Shown here one piece after another: positions 43,592-54,157 of a stretch of 64,000 nt of DNA. Under the pieces are notes generated by a model. That model was not told the origin of the DNA, did not search any database, and was given only the letters and a program-made list of their open reading frames with translations. Location of the stretch: assembly GCA_037446555.1 (NCBI GenBank), contig JBBIIK010000001.1, forward strand, positions 1 through 64,000, given 5' to 3'. Source of the stretch: JANWVO01 sp037446555. GTDB taxonomy: Bacteria; Acidobacteriota; Terriglobia; Bryobacterales; Bryobacteraceae. A program made the translations under genes and the position numbers. How positions within the stretch are numbered: position 1 is the first letter of the stretch; each line of letters begins with the position of its first letter.

Positions 43592-45322
43592 ATGGCCCAG
43601 ACAATGAGCGGCGCGCGAATTCTGATGGAATGCCTTCAGCGGGAAGGCGTGGAAGTGATCTTCGGTTACCCGGGCGGTGTCACGCTGCCGCTGTATGACG
43701 CCATGTACGAGGGCGAGATCCGGCACATCCTGGTGCGCCACGAGGAGAACGCCTGCTTCATGGCCTCCGGGTACGCGCGCTCTACGGGCAAGGTGGGGGT
43801 GGCGTGCGCCACTTCGGGCCCCGGGGCGACCAACCTCACCACCGGGCTGGTGGACTGCATGATGGACTCGATCCCCATCGTGGCGCTGACCGGGCAGGTC
43901 AGCTCCAAGCTGATCGGCTCGGACGCCTTCCAGGAAGCCGACACGTTCGGCATTACGCGGTCCGCCACCAAGCACAACTACCTGGTGAAGGACATCCGTG
44001 AGCTGGCCTCGGTGATTCACGAAGCCTTTTATCTGGCCTCTTCCGGCCGACCGGGGCCGGTGCTGGTCGACATCACCAAGGACGTCTTGCAGGGCCAGGC
44101 GCACTACACGCCGGTGCACGCCATCCATTTGCCCGGCTACAAGCTGGTCACCGAGGGCCATGCCGGGCAGATCCGCCGCGCCGCGCAGATGATGTGGGAA
44201 GCGTCGCGGCCGTATGTGTACGCGGGCGGCGGCATCATTGCGAGCGGCGCCCACGAGGAGCTGCGCCAACTCGTGGAGACGCTCGACGCGCCCGCCGTGC
44301 TCACGCTGATGGGCCTGGGCGCGCTTCCCGCCGGTCATCCCAATTTCATCTCGATGCCCGGCATGCACGGCTCTTACGCCGCCAACATGGGCATGTACGA
44401 GTGCGATCTGCTTATCGCTCTGGGCGTGCGCTTCGACGACCGCGTCACCGGGCGGCTGGCTTCCTTCGCGCCGCACGCCAAGGTGATCCACGTCGACATC
44501 GACCCGGCCGAGATCGGCAAGAACCGCGCCGCCGACCTGCCCATCGTCGGCGATGCGAAGAAGGTTCTGGCGCGCATCGTGAAGGCGCTGGAGGAGCTCG
44601 CGCCGGAGATGCGCCCGCTGCGTGAGAACGACAGGAAGGAGTGGTGGCAGCAGGTCCGCGCCTGGAAAGAGGAGCACCCGTTGACGCCCGTATTCAGCGC
44701 CGACGAAATCAAGCCGCAGCACCTGATGGTGGAGATCGACCGGCTGTGCAAAGGCGAGGCCATCGTCAGCGTCGACGTCGGACAGCACCAGATGTGGGCG
44801 GCGCAGTTCGTGCGCTTCAACCGCCCGCGCACGTGGCTCAGCTCTTCCGGGCTCGGCTCGATGGGCTTCGGGCTGCCGGCGGCCATCGGCGCGCAAGTGG
44901 CCCATCCGGAAGCGCTGGTGGTCTCGATCGTGGGCGACGGCGGCTTCCAGATGGCGATGCCGGAGATCGCCACGCTGGCCAACCAGGGGCTGCCGGTGAA
45001 GGTGGTCATCATGAACAACGGCTACCTGGGCATGGTGCGCCAGTGGCAGGACCTCTTCTACCAGAACCGCCTCAGCGCCGTGCAGATCGAGGCCTTCCCC
45101 AACATCGAGAAGCTGGCCGACGCCTACGGCATCCAGGGGCGCATCGTGGACAAGCCGGCCGACCTGCGGCCCGCCCTGGAAGATGCCTTCCGCCACCCCG
45201 GCCCCGTTCTGGTGGACGTGCGCGTCTCCCCGTTCGAGAATGTCTATCCAATGGTCCCGGCCGGGGCGGCCATCAATGAAATGGTTCTGGCGCCGCCCAA
45301 GCCCGTCGAGGTGCCCGCCTGA
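43592..45322 (+). CDS. ilvB: Acetolactate synthase, large (catalytic) subunit
   Basis: This 576-residue thiamine-diphosphate enzyme condenses two pyruvates to acetolactate, or pyruvate with 2-oxobutyrate, the first common step to Val, Leu and Ile. Marker motifs: VIFGYPGGVTLPLYD, the catalytic Glu in ILVRHEENACFMASGYAR, SGPGATN, and the ThDP/Mg motif VGDGGFQMAMPEIATLANQGLPVKVVIMNN. AAGGAGAGG 12 bp before the ATG is a strong ribosome binding site. It is the first enzyme gene after the attenuator and is followed 25 bp later by its regulatory subunit. Confidence 0.97.
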   Translation: MAQTMSGARILMECLQREGVEVIFGYPGGVTLPLYDAMYEGEIRHILVRHEENACFMASGYARSTGKVGVACATSGPGATNLTTGLVDCMMDSIPIVALTGQVSSKLIGSDAFQEADTFGITRSATKHNYLVKDIRELASVIHEAFYLASSGRPGPVLVDITKDVLQGQAHYTPVHAIHLPGYKLVTEGHAGQIRRAAQMMWEASRPYVYAGGGIIASGAHEELRQLVETLDAPAVLTLMGLGALPAGHPNFISMPGMHGSYAANMGMYECDLLIALGVRFDDRVTGRLASFAPHAKVIHVDIDPAEIGKNRAADLPIVGDAKKVLARIVKALEELAPEMRPLRENDRKEWWQQVRAWKEEHPLTPVFSADEIKPQHLMVEIDRLCKGEAIVSVDVGQHQMWAAQFVRFNRPRTWLSSSGLGSMGFGLPAAIGAQVAHPEALVVSIVGDGGFQMAMPEIATLANQGLPVKVVIMNNGYLGMVRQWQDLFYQNRLSAVQIEAFPNIEKLADAYGIQGRIVDKPADLRPALEDAFRHPGPVLVDVRVSPFENVYPMVPAGAAINEMVLAPPKPVEVPA

Positions 45323-45347
45323 GGACCGCCGCGAGGAGCCCATCCCC

Positions 45348-45890
45348 ATGCTCATGACCATCTCCCTGCTCATGGAAAACAAGCCCGGCGCGCTGATGCG
45401 CGTCACCGGGCTGCTGTCGCAGCGCGGCTACAACATCGAGTCGCTCACCGTCGCCCGCACGCTCGACCCGACGCTGTCGCGCATGACCATCTGCGTTGAC
45501 GTCGAGCCGCGGCTGCGCCCGCTGCTGATCAAGCAGATGAACCGCCTGGTGAACGTGCTGCAGGCGCACGACCTGACCGAGTCGCCGGCGGTGATCCGCG
45601 AAATGGTGCTGCTGCGCATCCGCGTCAGTCTGGAGAACCGCACCGCGATTCTCAAGGAAGCCGAGATCTTCGGCGCCCGCGTCGTCGACAGCTCGGTCGA
45701 CGGCTTCGCGCTGGAAGCCAGCGGCGATCCCGAGAAGTTGGAAGAGTTCGTCGCCGTCATGCAGACCTACGGCGACATCGAAGTCACCCGCTCCGGGCTC
45801 GTCGCCGTGTCTCTCGAGCCGCGCAAGCTCAAGCTCGCGCCTCCCATTCCGAAGGCGCACCCTCAATCCGAACCCGCTCACACCCGATAG
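45348..45890 (+). CDS. ilvN: Acetolactate synthase, small (regulatory) subunit
   Basis: The 180-residue protein has an N-terminal ACT domain (TISLLMENKPGALMRVTGLL, RGYNIESLTVARTLDPTLSRM) and a C-terminal ALS_ss domain (VLLRIRVSLENRTAILKEAEIFGARVVD). It binds valine for feedback inhibition and boosts catalysis of IlvB. The start at 45348 follows GAGGAG and matches the family N-terminus. Length is typical of the long IlvH/IlvN form. It sits between ilvB and ilvC in the operon. Confidence 0.96.
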   Translation: MLMTISLLMENKPGALMRVTGLLSQRGYNIESLTVARTLDPTLSRMTICVDVEPRLRPLLIKQMNRLVNVLQAHDLTESPAVIREMVLLRIRVSLENRTAILKEAEIFGARVVDSSVDGFALEASGDPEKLEEFVAVMQTYGDIEVTRSGLVAVSLEPRKLKLAPPIPKAHPQSEPAHTR

Positions 45891-45912
45891 AAGGAAGGAA
45901 GTCCCCATCATC

Positions 45913-46920
45913 ATGGCCAAGCGTTACTACGAACAGGATGGCTCGCTCGAGCCTTTGCAGGGCAAGACCGTGGCCATCATCGGCTACGGTTCGCAGGGGC
46001 ACGCCCATGCGCTGAACCTGCGCGATTCCGGCGTCAACGTTGTCGTCGGGCTGCCCGCCTCGTCGCGCTCACGCGCCAAGGCCGAAAACGCCGGTCTCAC
46101 CGTGCTGGCGCCGGCCGAGGCCGCCGCGCGCGCCGACTTCATCATGATCCTCGTGCCGGACCACATCCAGGCCGATCTTTACGACTCCGACATCGCCCCG
46201 TCGATGAAGCCGGGCAAGACGCTCATGTTCGCCCACGGCTTCAACATCCACTTCGGTTTCATCCCGCCTCCGCAGGGCGTCGACGTTTCCATGGTGGCGC
46301 CCAAGGCGCCCGGACACCGCGTGCGCGAGGTTTTCCTCGAAGGGCAGGGCGTGCCCGCTCTGGTGGCGGTGGCCCAGGACGCTTCCGGCAACGCGCTGCG
46401 CAATGCGCTGTCCTATGCGCTGGCGCTCGGCTCGCTGAAGGCGGGCGTCATCGAGACGACCTTCCGCGAAGAGACGGAGTCGGACCTATTCGGCGAACAG
46501 AGCGTGCTGTGCGGCGGCGTCAGCGAACTCATCAAGGCGGGCTTCGAAACGCTCGTCGAGGCCGGCTACGCCCCCGAGATCGCGTATTTCGAGTGCCTCC
46601 ACGAGCTGAAGCTGATCGTGGACCTGATCTACGAAGGCGGCCTGAGCTACATGCGCTATTCGGTCTCCGACACGGCCGAATACGGCGACTACACGCGCGG
46701 CCCTCGCATCATCGACAGCCGCACGCGCGAGGAGATGCGCAAGATCCTGGCCGAGATCCAGTCCGGCGCGTTCGCCAGGGAATGGATCGAGGAGAACCGC
46801 AGCGGCAGGCAGAAGTTCCTCGCCATGCGAGAGGCGGCCCAGAAACACCAGATTGAAGTGGTGGGCGCGGAGCTGCGCCAAATGATGACCTTCCTCAAGA
46901 AGAAGAAGGTAGAACAGTAA
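45913..46920 (+). CDS. ilvC: Ketol-acid reductoisomerase, class I
   Basis: This 335-residue enzyme converts acetolactate to 2,3-dihydroxyisovalerate with NAD(P)H and Mg. The Rossmann motif is VAIIGYGSQGHAHALNLRDSG; the cofactor loop VGLPASSRSRAKAE, with its Ser/Arg residues, points to NADPH. The knotted C-terminal domain holds the metal ligands (ETESDLFGEQSVLCGG, ECLHELKLIVDLIYEGG). It is the third gene of the operon, 22 bp after ilvN. A 9-bp hairpin separates it from cimA. Confidence 0.97.
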   Translation: MAKRYYEQDGSLEPLQGKTVAIIGYGSQGHAHALNLRDSGVNVVVGLPASSRSRAKAENAGLTVLAPAEAAARADFIMILVPDHIQADLYDSDIAPSMKPGKTLMFAHGFNIHFGFIPPPQGVDVSMVAPKAPGHRVREVFLEGQGVPALVAVAQDASGNALRNALSYALALGSLKAGVIETTFREETESDLFGEQSVLCGGVSELIKAGFETLVEAGYAPEIAYFECLHELKLIVDLIYEGGLSYMRYSVSDTAEYGDYTRGPRIIDSRTREEMRKILAEIQSGAFAREWIEENRSGRQKFLAMREAAQKHQIEVVGAELRQMMTFLKKKKVEQ

Positions 46921-46932
46921 TTTCGCCGCCCG

Positions 46933-46959
46933 GGGCCGCGCACGCTGGCGGCGCGGCCC
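46933..46959 (+). repeat. Intercistronic hairpin between ilvC and cimA
   Basis: GGGCCGCGC (46933-46941) pairs with GCGCGGCCC (46951-46959) around a 9-base loop. No T-tract follows, so it is probably a stability or processing element and not a terminator. Confidence 0.5.
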
Positions 46960-47001
46960 TGCGGCGGCCCGTTCCCGCCAAAGCGCGGGCAGGAGCAAAG
47001 G

Positions 47002-48608
<1,607 letters not shown>

Positions 48609-48612
<4 letters not shown>

Positions 48613-48980
48613 AGCGCCTCGACGCAGAGCTGGAACGCGCGCTGCGCCGCTCCGTGCGGCGCGCCGATGAAGCGCGCGACCAGGCCATCCTCGCTGTGAT
48701 CCGCCGCATCCCGCGCGGGCGCGTCGCCGCCTACTCCGCCGTGGCTGCCGCTGCCGGATATCCCCTGCATCACCGGCTGGTGGTGCAGTTGCTGCGCCGC
48801 CACGGCGACCGCGTGCCGTGGCATCGCGTGCTTGGCGCCGGCGGCGAGATCCGCCTGCGCGGCGAGGCGGCGCTCGAACAGCGCCTGCGCCTGGAGTCGG
48901 AAGGCGTGCGCTTCCGCGGGAAGCGCGTCGCGCCGGAGCAGATCCTCAGCGCTCAGGATCTGGTCTGCCTGCGGCTCTAG
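48609..48980 (+). CDS. Alkyltransferase-like (ATL) DNA repair protein
   Basis: The 123-residue protein resembles the DNA-binding domain of O6-alkylguanine alkyltransferase: IPRGRVAAYSAVAAAAGYP, then VPWHRVLGAGGEI at 69-81 and a C-terminal LESEGVRFRGKRV. The reactive Cys of PCHRV is Trp71 here, which defines ATL proteins; these bind alkylated guanine and hand it to nucleotide excision repair. Its GTG start overlaps the cimA stop codon (GTGA), so it is translationally coupled to amino acid synthesis genes, an odd pairing. Confidence 0.87.
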
Positions 48981-49211
48981 GCGGGCCTTTCCGTTCCATG
49001 CGATGTTCGTCGCCCCCCGCCAGGCTCGGCCTGGCGCCGCTTTCCCATCTGCCCGCTCGAGATTCGATCCACGCGCAGAGTACAGAACTCTTCCCATCTC
49101 TCCCGGCATCGCGTCCCGCCATTGCCGGCCTGCCACAGTCTGCGGCGCCTGCGCAGAGACAGACAGAAGCGAATCCCCGAAGCGGCATATACTCGACTCG
49201 GAGGTTTTTGC
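48981..49211. other. Intergenic region after the ilv operon
   Basis: About 230 bp with no gene, no clear terminator and no promoter I can define. The end carries CGGAGG, the ribosome binding site of the next gene. Confidence 0.4.
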
Positions 49212-50705
49212 ATGGCTGAGCACCTGATGAGCCGGCGCACCTTCTCCGCCTCGCTGCTCGCCCCGCTGGTTTCCGCGCAGTCGCCGGACTGGGTGGAGCT
49301 GTTCAACGGACAGTCGCTCGACGGGTGGAAGGCGAACGAGAACGCATCTTCTTGGCGCGTGGAAGGCGGGGCGATCCTCGCTTCCGGCCCGCGCTCGCAT
49401 CTCTTCTACTCGGGTCCCGTGCAGGCGGGGCTGTTCCGCAACTTCGAACTCGAGGTCGAGGCGCTCGCCGAACCCATGGCCAATTCCGGCGTCTACTTCC
49501 ACACCGCCTTCCAGCCGCAGGGCTGGCCGGTACGCGGCTTCGAAGTGCAGATCAACAACACCGCCACCGGGGAAGGGAGCTACCGCGAAAACAAGAAGAC
49601 CGGCTCGCTCTATGGAGTCCGCAACGTCTACCGGCAGTTCGTGAACGACAACGAGTGGTTCACGCTGAACGTGCTGGTGCGGAACCGCAACGTGCAGGTG
49701 CGGCTGAACGACATGCTGGTGGTCGACTACACGGAGCCCGTGCCGCCTCCGCCCTATCCCGGCATGGAGAAGGAGCGCCGCATCGGAAGCGGAACCTTCG
49801 CCCTGCAATGCCATGATCCCGGCTCGCGCGTCCGTTTCCGCCGCATCCGCGTCCGTCCGCTGCCGGAGAACCTTCCGCTGCCCATCGGCTCTGTGGAGCC
49901 GGTGGCTGATGCCGATTACCGCGAGATCCTCGCCCTCGGCGCGCAGAATTATCCGGTGGTCGACTTCCACGTCCACCTGAAAGGCGGGCTGACGCTCCAG
50001 CAGGCGCTCGACCGCTCCCGGCTCGATGGCATCTTCTATGGCTTCGCCATCAACTGCGGCAAGGGCCATGAGGTCGAGAACGACGAAGGCGCGCTGAAGT
50101 TCTTCGAGCGGATGAAGGGGCAGCCCTGCTTCATCGCCATGCAGGCGGAGGGGCGCGAGTGGACGCAGATGTTTTCGCGCCGCATCGCCGGCATGTTCGA
50201 CTACGTGTTCACTGATTCCATGACCTGGACCGACAACCGCGGGCGCCGGATGCGCACGTGGATTCCCGCCGAAGTGGGCACGGTCTCCGACCCGCAGGAA
50301 TTCATGGATACGCTGGTCGCCCGCGCCGTCGAAATCATCGAAAAAGAACCCATCGATATCTACGTAAATCCGACTTATGTTCCGGATCAGCTCCAGCCTC
50401 GCTATGACGAGCTATGGACCGAAGAGCGGATGCGCAAGGTCCTGCAAGCGCTGGCGAAGAATGGCGTCGCGATGGAAATCAACGACCGTTATCAGATCCC
50501 GTCGGCGAATTTCATCCGGATGGGCAAGGAAATGGGGGTGAAATTCACCTTCGGGACAAACAATGGCGGCCCGAAGGACCTGCTCCGCTGCGACTACGGC
50601 CGCCGCATGGTGAAGGAGTGCAAGCTCGCCTGGAGCGACTTCTGGACGCCCGCGCCGCCGGGGCGGCGCGCCGTGGACCGCAAGGGAAGCGCGCTCAAGT
50701 CCTGA
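49212..50705 (+). CDS. Fusion of DUF1080 (3-keto-glycoside hydrolase-like) and PHP-like domains
   Basis: The 497-residue product has a twin-Arg-like leader (LMSRRTFSASLLAPLVSAQS). Residues about 25-225 form a DUF1080 domain (WVELFNGQSLDGWKANENAS, FRNFELEVEALAEPMANSGVYF, EVQINNTATGEGSY), a jelly-roll fold in which some members cleave 3-keto-disaccharides. Residues about 245-490 look like a PHP or amidohydrolase-type barrel with a metal motif VVDFHVHLKGG and NGVAMEINDRYQIPSANFI. The two parts are in one frame. With Gfo/Idh oxidoreductases elsewhere in the window, a role in oxidised-sugar breakdown is plausible. The start at 49212 follows GGAGG by eight bases. Confidence 0.78.
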   Translation: MAEHLMSRRTFSASLLAPLVSAQSPDWVELFNGQSLDGWKANENASSWRVEGGAILASGPRSHLFYSGPVQAGLFRNFELEVEALAEPMANSGVYFHTAFQPQGWPVRGFEVQINNTATGEGSYRENKKTGSLYGVRNVYRQFVNDNEWFTLNVLVRNRNVQVRLNDMLVVDYTEPVPPPPYPGMEKERRIGSGTFALQCHDPGSRVRFRRIRVRPLPENLPLPIGSVEPVADADYREILALGAQNYPVVDFHVHLKGGLTLQQALDRSRLDGIFYGFAINCGKGHEVENDEGALKFFERMKGQPCFIAMQAEGREWTQMFSRRIAGMFDYVFTDSMTWTDNRGRRMRTWIPAEVGTVSDPQEFMDTLVARAVEIIEKEPIDIYVNPTYVPDQLQPRYDELWTEERMRKVLQALAKNGVAMEINDRYQIPSANFIRMGKEMGVKFTFGTNNGGPKDLLRCDYGRRMVKECKLAWSDFWTPAPPGRRAVDRKGSALKS

Positions 50706-50846
50706 CAGCCGTCAGCTTGCCGCCCGCCCGGATCGAGCGCCCTGTCAGGCGCCTCTGGCGTTCATGCGTCCTGCCTGCGGTGGACGTGCGGATTCGCGAG
50801 GGCCGTGCGAATACCCGGCATGTGCGGCGCCAGCTAAGATGAAAAC

Positions 50847-51392
50847 TTGCGGTACTTTTTTTCCAGGCACGTCCCCGAGGCGCGGCGCGTGTTGTTGGTC
50901 GAGAGCGGTTCGCGCCGCCTGATCGAAAGCATCCTTCCCGGTTTGTACAGCCAGCCGGTGAACCAGCGCGTGGATCTGATCACTTGCTTCAGCGGCGCGC
51001 CGGGCAACTTCGATCCTGCGCGCGGCGAGATCATCCGCACGCAGGACTACCGCGGACGTGCCGCGCGGCGCAAGCTTTACGCCAGGCTGCGGCGCCGCGG
51101 CTACGACGTGCTGGGCATCGTTTGCTCGGACGAAGCTGTGCTGGCGCGCTGGAAGTGGGCCCTGGCGTGGCAGGTTCCCGCCAAGGTCTTCATCCTCAAC
51201 GAGAACTGCGACTACTTCTGGTTCGACTACAGCCAGTGGCGCACCATGCTCCATTTCCTGCTGTTCCGCCTGGAGCTGAGCGGCGCCGAGGGAGCGGCCA
51301 CAATCGGCAGGCTGGTTTTTGCACCTTTCGTACTACTTTACTTGCTCGCATTTGCAGCGTACATTCATCTGCGGAGGGCGATCAGGACATGA
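50847..51392 (+). CDS. Hypothetical protein with C-terminal membrane helix
   Basis: This 181-residue product starts with TTG at 50847. The body reads ARRVLLVESGSRRLIESILP and VDLITCFSGAPGNFDPARGE, reminiscent of the nucleotide-binding half of a glycosyltransferase, and contains FILNENCDYFWFDYSQW. One membrane helix lies near 155-175 (FAPFVLLYLLAFAAYIHL). An ATG 8 bp upstream is in another frame. It overlaps the quinone oxidoreductase start by 4 bp. I infer an envelope role; the family is not recognised. Confidence 0.6.
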   Translation: MRYFFSRHVPEARRVLLVESGSRRLIESILPGLYSQPVNQRVDLITCFSGAPGNFDPARGEIIRTQDYRGRAARRKLYARLRRRGYDVLGIVCSDEAVLARWKWALAWQVPAKVFILNENCDYFWFDYSQWRTMLHFLLFRLELSGAEGAATIGRLVFAPFVLLYLLAFAAYIHLRRAIRT

Positions 51393-52357
51393 AAGCGGTC
51401 TTTGTCACCGAATTTGGCGGCGTCGAAAAGCTGCGTTACGAGGACCTGCCCACGCCCGTGCCGGCGGACGGGCAGGCGCTCGTGAAGATCCACGCCATCG
51501 GCGTGAACTTCATCGACATCTACTACCGCACGGGGCTCTACCCGGCCGCGCCGCCCGTCATCCTCGGCATGGAAGCCGCGGGCGTGGTGGAGCGCGTGGC
51601 TCCCGGCGTCAAGGAAGTCAAGCCCGGCGACCGCGTTGCCTGGGCCATGCACCGGGGCGCTTACGCCGAACACGCCGCCGTGCCCTCCTGGCTGCTGGTT
51701 CCCATCCCGCCCGAACTCGACTTCCAGTCCGCCGCGGCATCGCTGTTGCAGGGAATGACGGCGCACTACCTGACGCACTCCACCTATTCTCTCACCGATG
51801 GCGATACGTGCTTGGTGCATGCCGCCGCCGGCGGCACGGGGCGATGGATCGTGGCGGCGGCAAAGATCCGCGGGGCACGTGTCATTGGGACGACATCGAC
51901 GGCGGACAAGGCGAAGATCGCCCGCGAGGCGGGTTGCGACGAGGTGATCCTCTATACCGAACAGGACTTCGAGGCCGAGGCGCGCCGGCTGACCGGCAGC
52001 CGCGGCGTCGACGTCGTCTACGACTCGGTCGGCGCAGCTACCTGGGACAAGAGCCTCGCCTCGCTGCGGATGCGGGGCATGATGGTCAGTTTCGGCAATG
52101 CCAGCGGCCCCGTGCCCGCGTTTCAGCCCCTCGTGCTGAGCCAGAAGGGATCGCTCTTCCTGACGCGCCCCACCCTGATGCACTACTGCTCGACCCGCGA
52201 CGAGTTGCTGTGGCGCGCGGGCGACGTCTTCCGATGGCTCATCGAGGGGAAGTTCGGGTTGCTGGTGGACAAGGTCTACCGGCTCGGCGAGGCCGCGCAG
52301 GCCCAGACAGATCTCGCCAGCCGGAAAACAGCCGGGAAGCTTCTGCTGGTTCCCTGA
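51389..52357 (+). CDS. NADPH:quinone oxidoreductase (zeta-crystallin type)
   Basis: The 322-residue MDR-family enzyme reduces quinones or enones with NADPH and has no zinc site. Motifs: GVNFIDIYYRTGLYPAAPP, ILGMEAAGVVERVAPGV, and the nucleotide-binding VHAAAGGTGRWIVAAAKIRGARVIGT, where the usual GG-x-G is kept. VVYDSVGAATWDKSLASLR is the typical second half. The ATG overlaps the previous stop (ATGA). It could protect against redox-cycling quinones. Specific substrate unknown. Confidence 0.93.
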   Translation: MKAVFVTEFGGVEKLRYEDLPTPVPADGQALVKIHAIGVNFIDIYYRTGLYPAAPPVILGMEAAGVVERVAPGVKEVKPGDRVAWAMHRGAYAEHAAVPSWLLVPIPPELDFQSAAASLLQGMTAHYLTHSTYSLTDGDTCLVHAAAGGTGRWIVAAAKIRGARVIGTTSTADKAKIAREAGCDEVILYTEQDFEAEARRLTGSRGVDVVYDSVGAATWDKSLASLRMRGMMVSFGNASGPVPAFQPLVLSQKGSLFLTRPTLMHYCSTRDELLWRAGDVFRWLIEGKFGLLVDKVYRLGEAAQAQTDLASRKTAGKLLLVP

Positions 52358-52363
52358 GCCGGA

Positions 52364-53170
52364 TCAGCGTGGGGGCGGCGGCATGGGCACCGTCTGTCCG
52401 CCCAGCCCGGCATAGCTGTCCTTCACCCGGATCACCTTTCCGTTGGCGAAGGTCACGAACGTGATCTTGCCCGGGGGATAGCCGTAGACCCAGTCCTCGG
52501 TCTCCACTCCGTCCACCGTCTCCCGCCAGCGGTCGCGCGGGTGGCCCAGCGCCATCTTCACCTGCTCCGGCGTCATGCCCACTTCCGCGCGGTTGGCCTT
52601 GATCGCCTCCTGGATCTCCGGCGGCAGCGAAGCGAAGTAGCTTTCAGTCGCCGAGCGCGCCTCGAACTCGAGCACCGGCGCCAGCATCTTCTTCACGTCC
52701 GAAGGCTTTGTCTCCGGGGGAAGCCTGCCCGGGAAAACCAGCGCCAGGGTGGTGCCCGCCGAGCGCGTGATGTTGCGCGACATTGGTACCGTGCGCCCGC
52801 TGCTGCCCACGCCGCCCTCGATCCGCTCGTACCACTTGCCCCGCGTGTTCAGTCCGCCGTTGATCTGGAGCACGATGCGGTCGTCTTCGATCTCGACCTT
52901 GGTGATCTGTACCAGCTCCCCCACGCGCGCCACCGCGCCGTACTCGTCCCCCTTCTCGCGCCACTCCGTCTTGTCGTAGCTGCCGTCCGAGCGGATCTGT
53001 ACCGCCCGCTTCACGCGCGGAATGAAAGCCTTCACCGTGGCGAACTCCGCCATCAGCCCGCGCAGCAGCTCGATCTTCTCCTCGTCGGTGAGCTTGCGCG
53101 CCCGGTCCTCCTTGCCCCTCTGCGCCAACAGAAGGCCGCTAAGGAAGATGAGCGCCCACAGCCGCCTCAC
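52364..53170 (-). CDS. Secreted protein with C-terminal BamE/SmpA-like segment
   Basis: The 268-residue product starts with GTG and has a signal peptide (about 1-17, ending LLLAQ). A helical N-terminal part (EEKIELLRGLMAEFATVKAF) and a beta-rich middle lead to a C-terminal segment AEVGMTPEQVKMALGHPRDR...WVYGYPPGKITFVTFANGKV, the pattern of SmpA/OmlA (BamE-like) domains. BamE helps outer-membrane barrel assembly, but this protein is longer and has no lipobox. Function unknown. Confidence 0.65.
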   Translation of the reverse strand: MRRLWALIFLSGLLLAQRGKEDRARKLTDEEKIELLRGLMAEFATVKAFIPRVKRAVQIRSDGSYDKTEWREKGDEYGAVARVGELVQITKVEIEDDRIVLQINGGLNTRGKWYERIEGGVGSSGRTVPMSRNITRSAGTTLALVFPGRLPPETKPSDVKKMLAPVLEFEARSATESYFASLPPEIQEAIKANRAEVGMTPEQVKMALGHPRDRWRETVDGVETEDWVYGYPPGKITFVTFANGKVIRVKDSYAGLGGQTVPMPPPPR

Positions 53171-53192
53171 GTCTTGAGCCTCCCCTCTCTTA

Positions 53193-54050
53193 TCAGACGC
53201 CCACCGCCGATGCAGGTTGCGGTTTCCGGCGCCCGAGCCACACGAGGAGCGCTGCCGCAGCCAGCGTCGTTGGCAGCCCCGCCTCGATCCCGTACTCGCC
53301 CCCGCTCCATAACGGACCGGCCTTCCACGCGAGCGCGTAGCCCGTCAACCCCATCTTAAACCCGCTCAGCCGGACGCCGAACAGCGGCAGCGCCCAGTTC
53401 CAGCCGAAATGCAGCCCGATGGGCAGCCACAGATCCCGGCTCCGCCACCACGCCAGACCCAGCACCACGCCCCACAGGGCCGTATTCGCCACGCCCGCCC
53501 ACGAGGCCGCCGGGTTGTCGAAATGCCCGACCGCGAACAGTGCCGCAAACGCCGGAATCACCGGCCAAAGGCCGAACCTCCTTGCCAGGATCTGGAACGC
53601 ATATCCGCGGAACATCAGCTCTTCGCCCGCCGCGCCCAGCCACAGCATGAGCGTCACAAACAGGAACTTGCCCGTTGCGTAAGCCAGTTCCGGCTCGGCA
53701 GACCGCTCGAGTGCTGCCATCCCGAACAGCACTGGCAGTCCCGCGGCCGCCAGCCCCGCCGCCACGCCCGCCACCGTCCCGGTGAGAAAATTCCTTTGCC
53801 CGTTCGGCCACCACGCCAGCCCCACGTCCTCCAGCCGCGCCCTTTCGAACATCCGGAGCACGATCCCCGTCGCCAGCGAGGCAGCCAGAAACAGTCCCAG
53901 CGCGCTTGCCACCAGCAGGCTGTCGAAGGCCAGGTAAAGCGCCCCTCCGAACACCATCCCGCCGATGCGCACAAACAGTAGGAACAGTCCGGCGCGGATC
54001 CCCAGCCCGATCACTGTCGGCGCAGAAGGCGCCGGAGCGGGCATGCTCAT
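53193..54050 (-). CDS. CPBP-family intramembrane metalloprotease
   Basis: The 285-residue membrane protein has about eight helices and the CAAX/CPBP signatures: motif 1 GAAGEELMFRGYAF (Glu-Glu and Arg), motif 2 ALFAVGHFDNPAASW (His) and motif 3 PIGLHFGWNW (His). These form the metal site of an Abi/Rce1-like protease. Members process prenylated or peptide substrates or confer immunity to bacteriocins. The chosen ATG at 54050 follows GGGAG. It is divergent from the deformylase-like gene. Confidence 0.88.
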   Translation of the reverse strand: MSMPAPAPSAPTVIGLGIRAGLFLLFVRIGGMVFGGALYLAFDSLLVASALGLFLAASLATGIVLRMFERARLEDVGLAWWPNGQRNFLTGTVAGVAAGLAAAGLPVLFGMAALERSAEPELAYATGKFLFVTLMLWLGAAGEELMFRGYAFQILARRFGLWPVIPAFAALFAVGHFDNPAASWAGVANTALWGVVLGLAWWRSRDLWLPIGLHFGWNWALPLFGVRLSGFKMGLTGYALAWKAGPLWSGGEYGIEAGLPTTLAAAALLVWLGRRKPQPASAVGV

Positions 54051-54157
54051 TGCGCACCACTCCCGCTGCCCTTCCACCCTTTCGCTCGCCCTGCTGCCGC
54101 CATCAGCCCCAGCTTATCCGATCCCTGCCGCCGCCGCTCCTGCCTTACGATGAAGGC

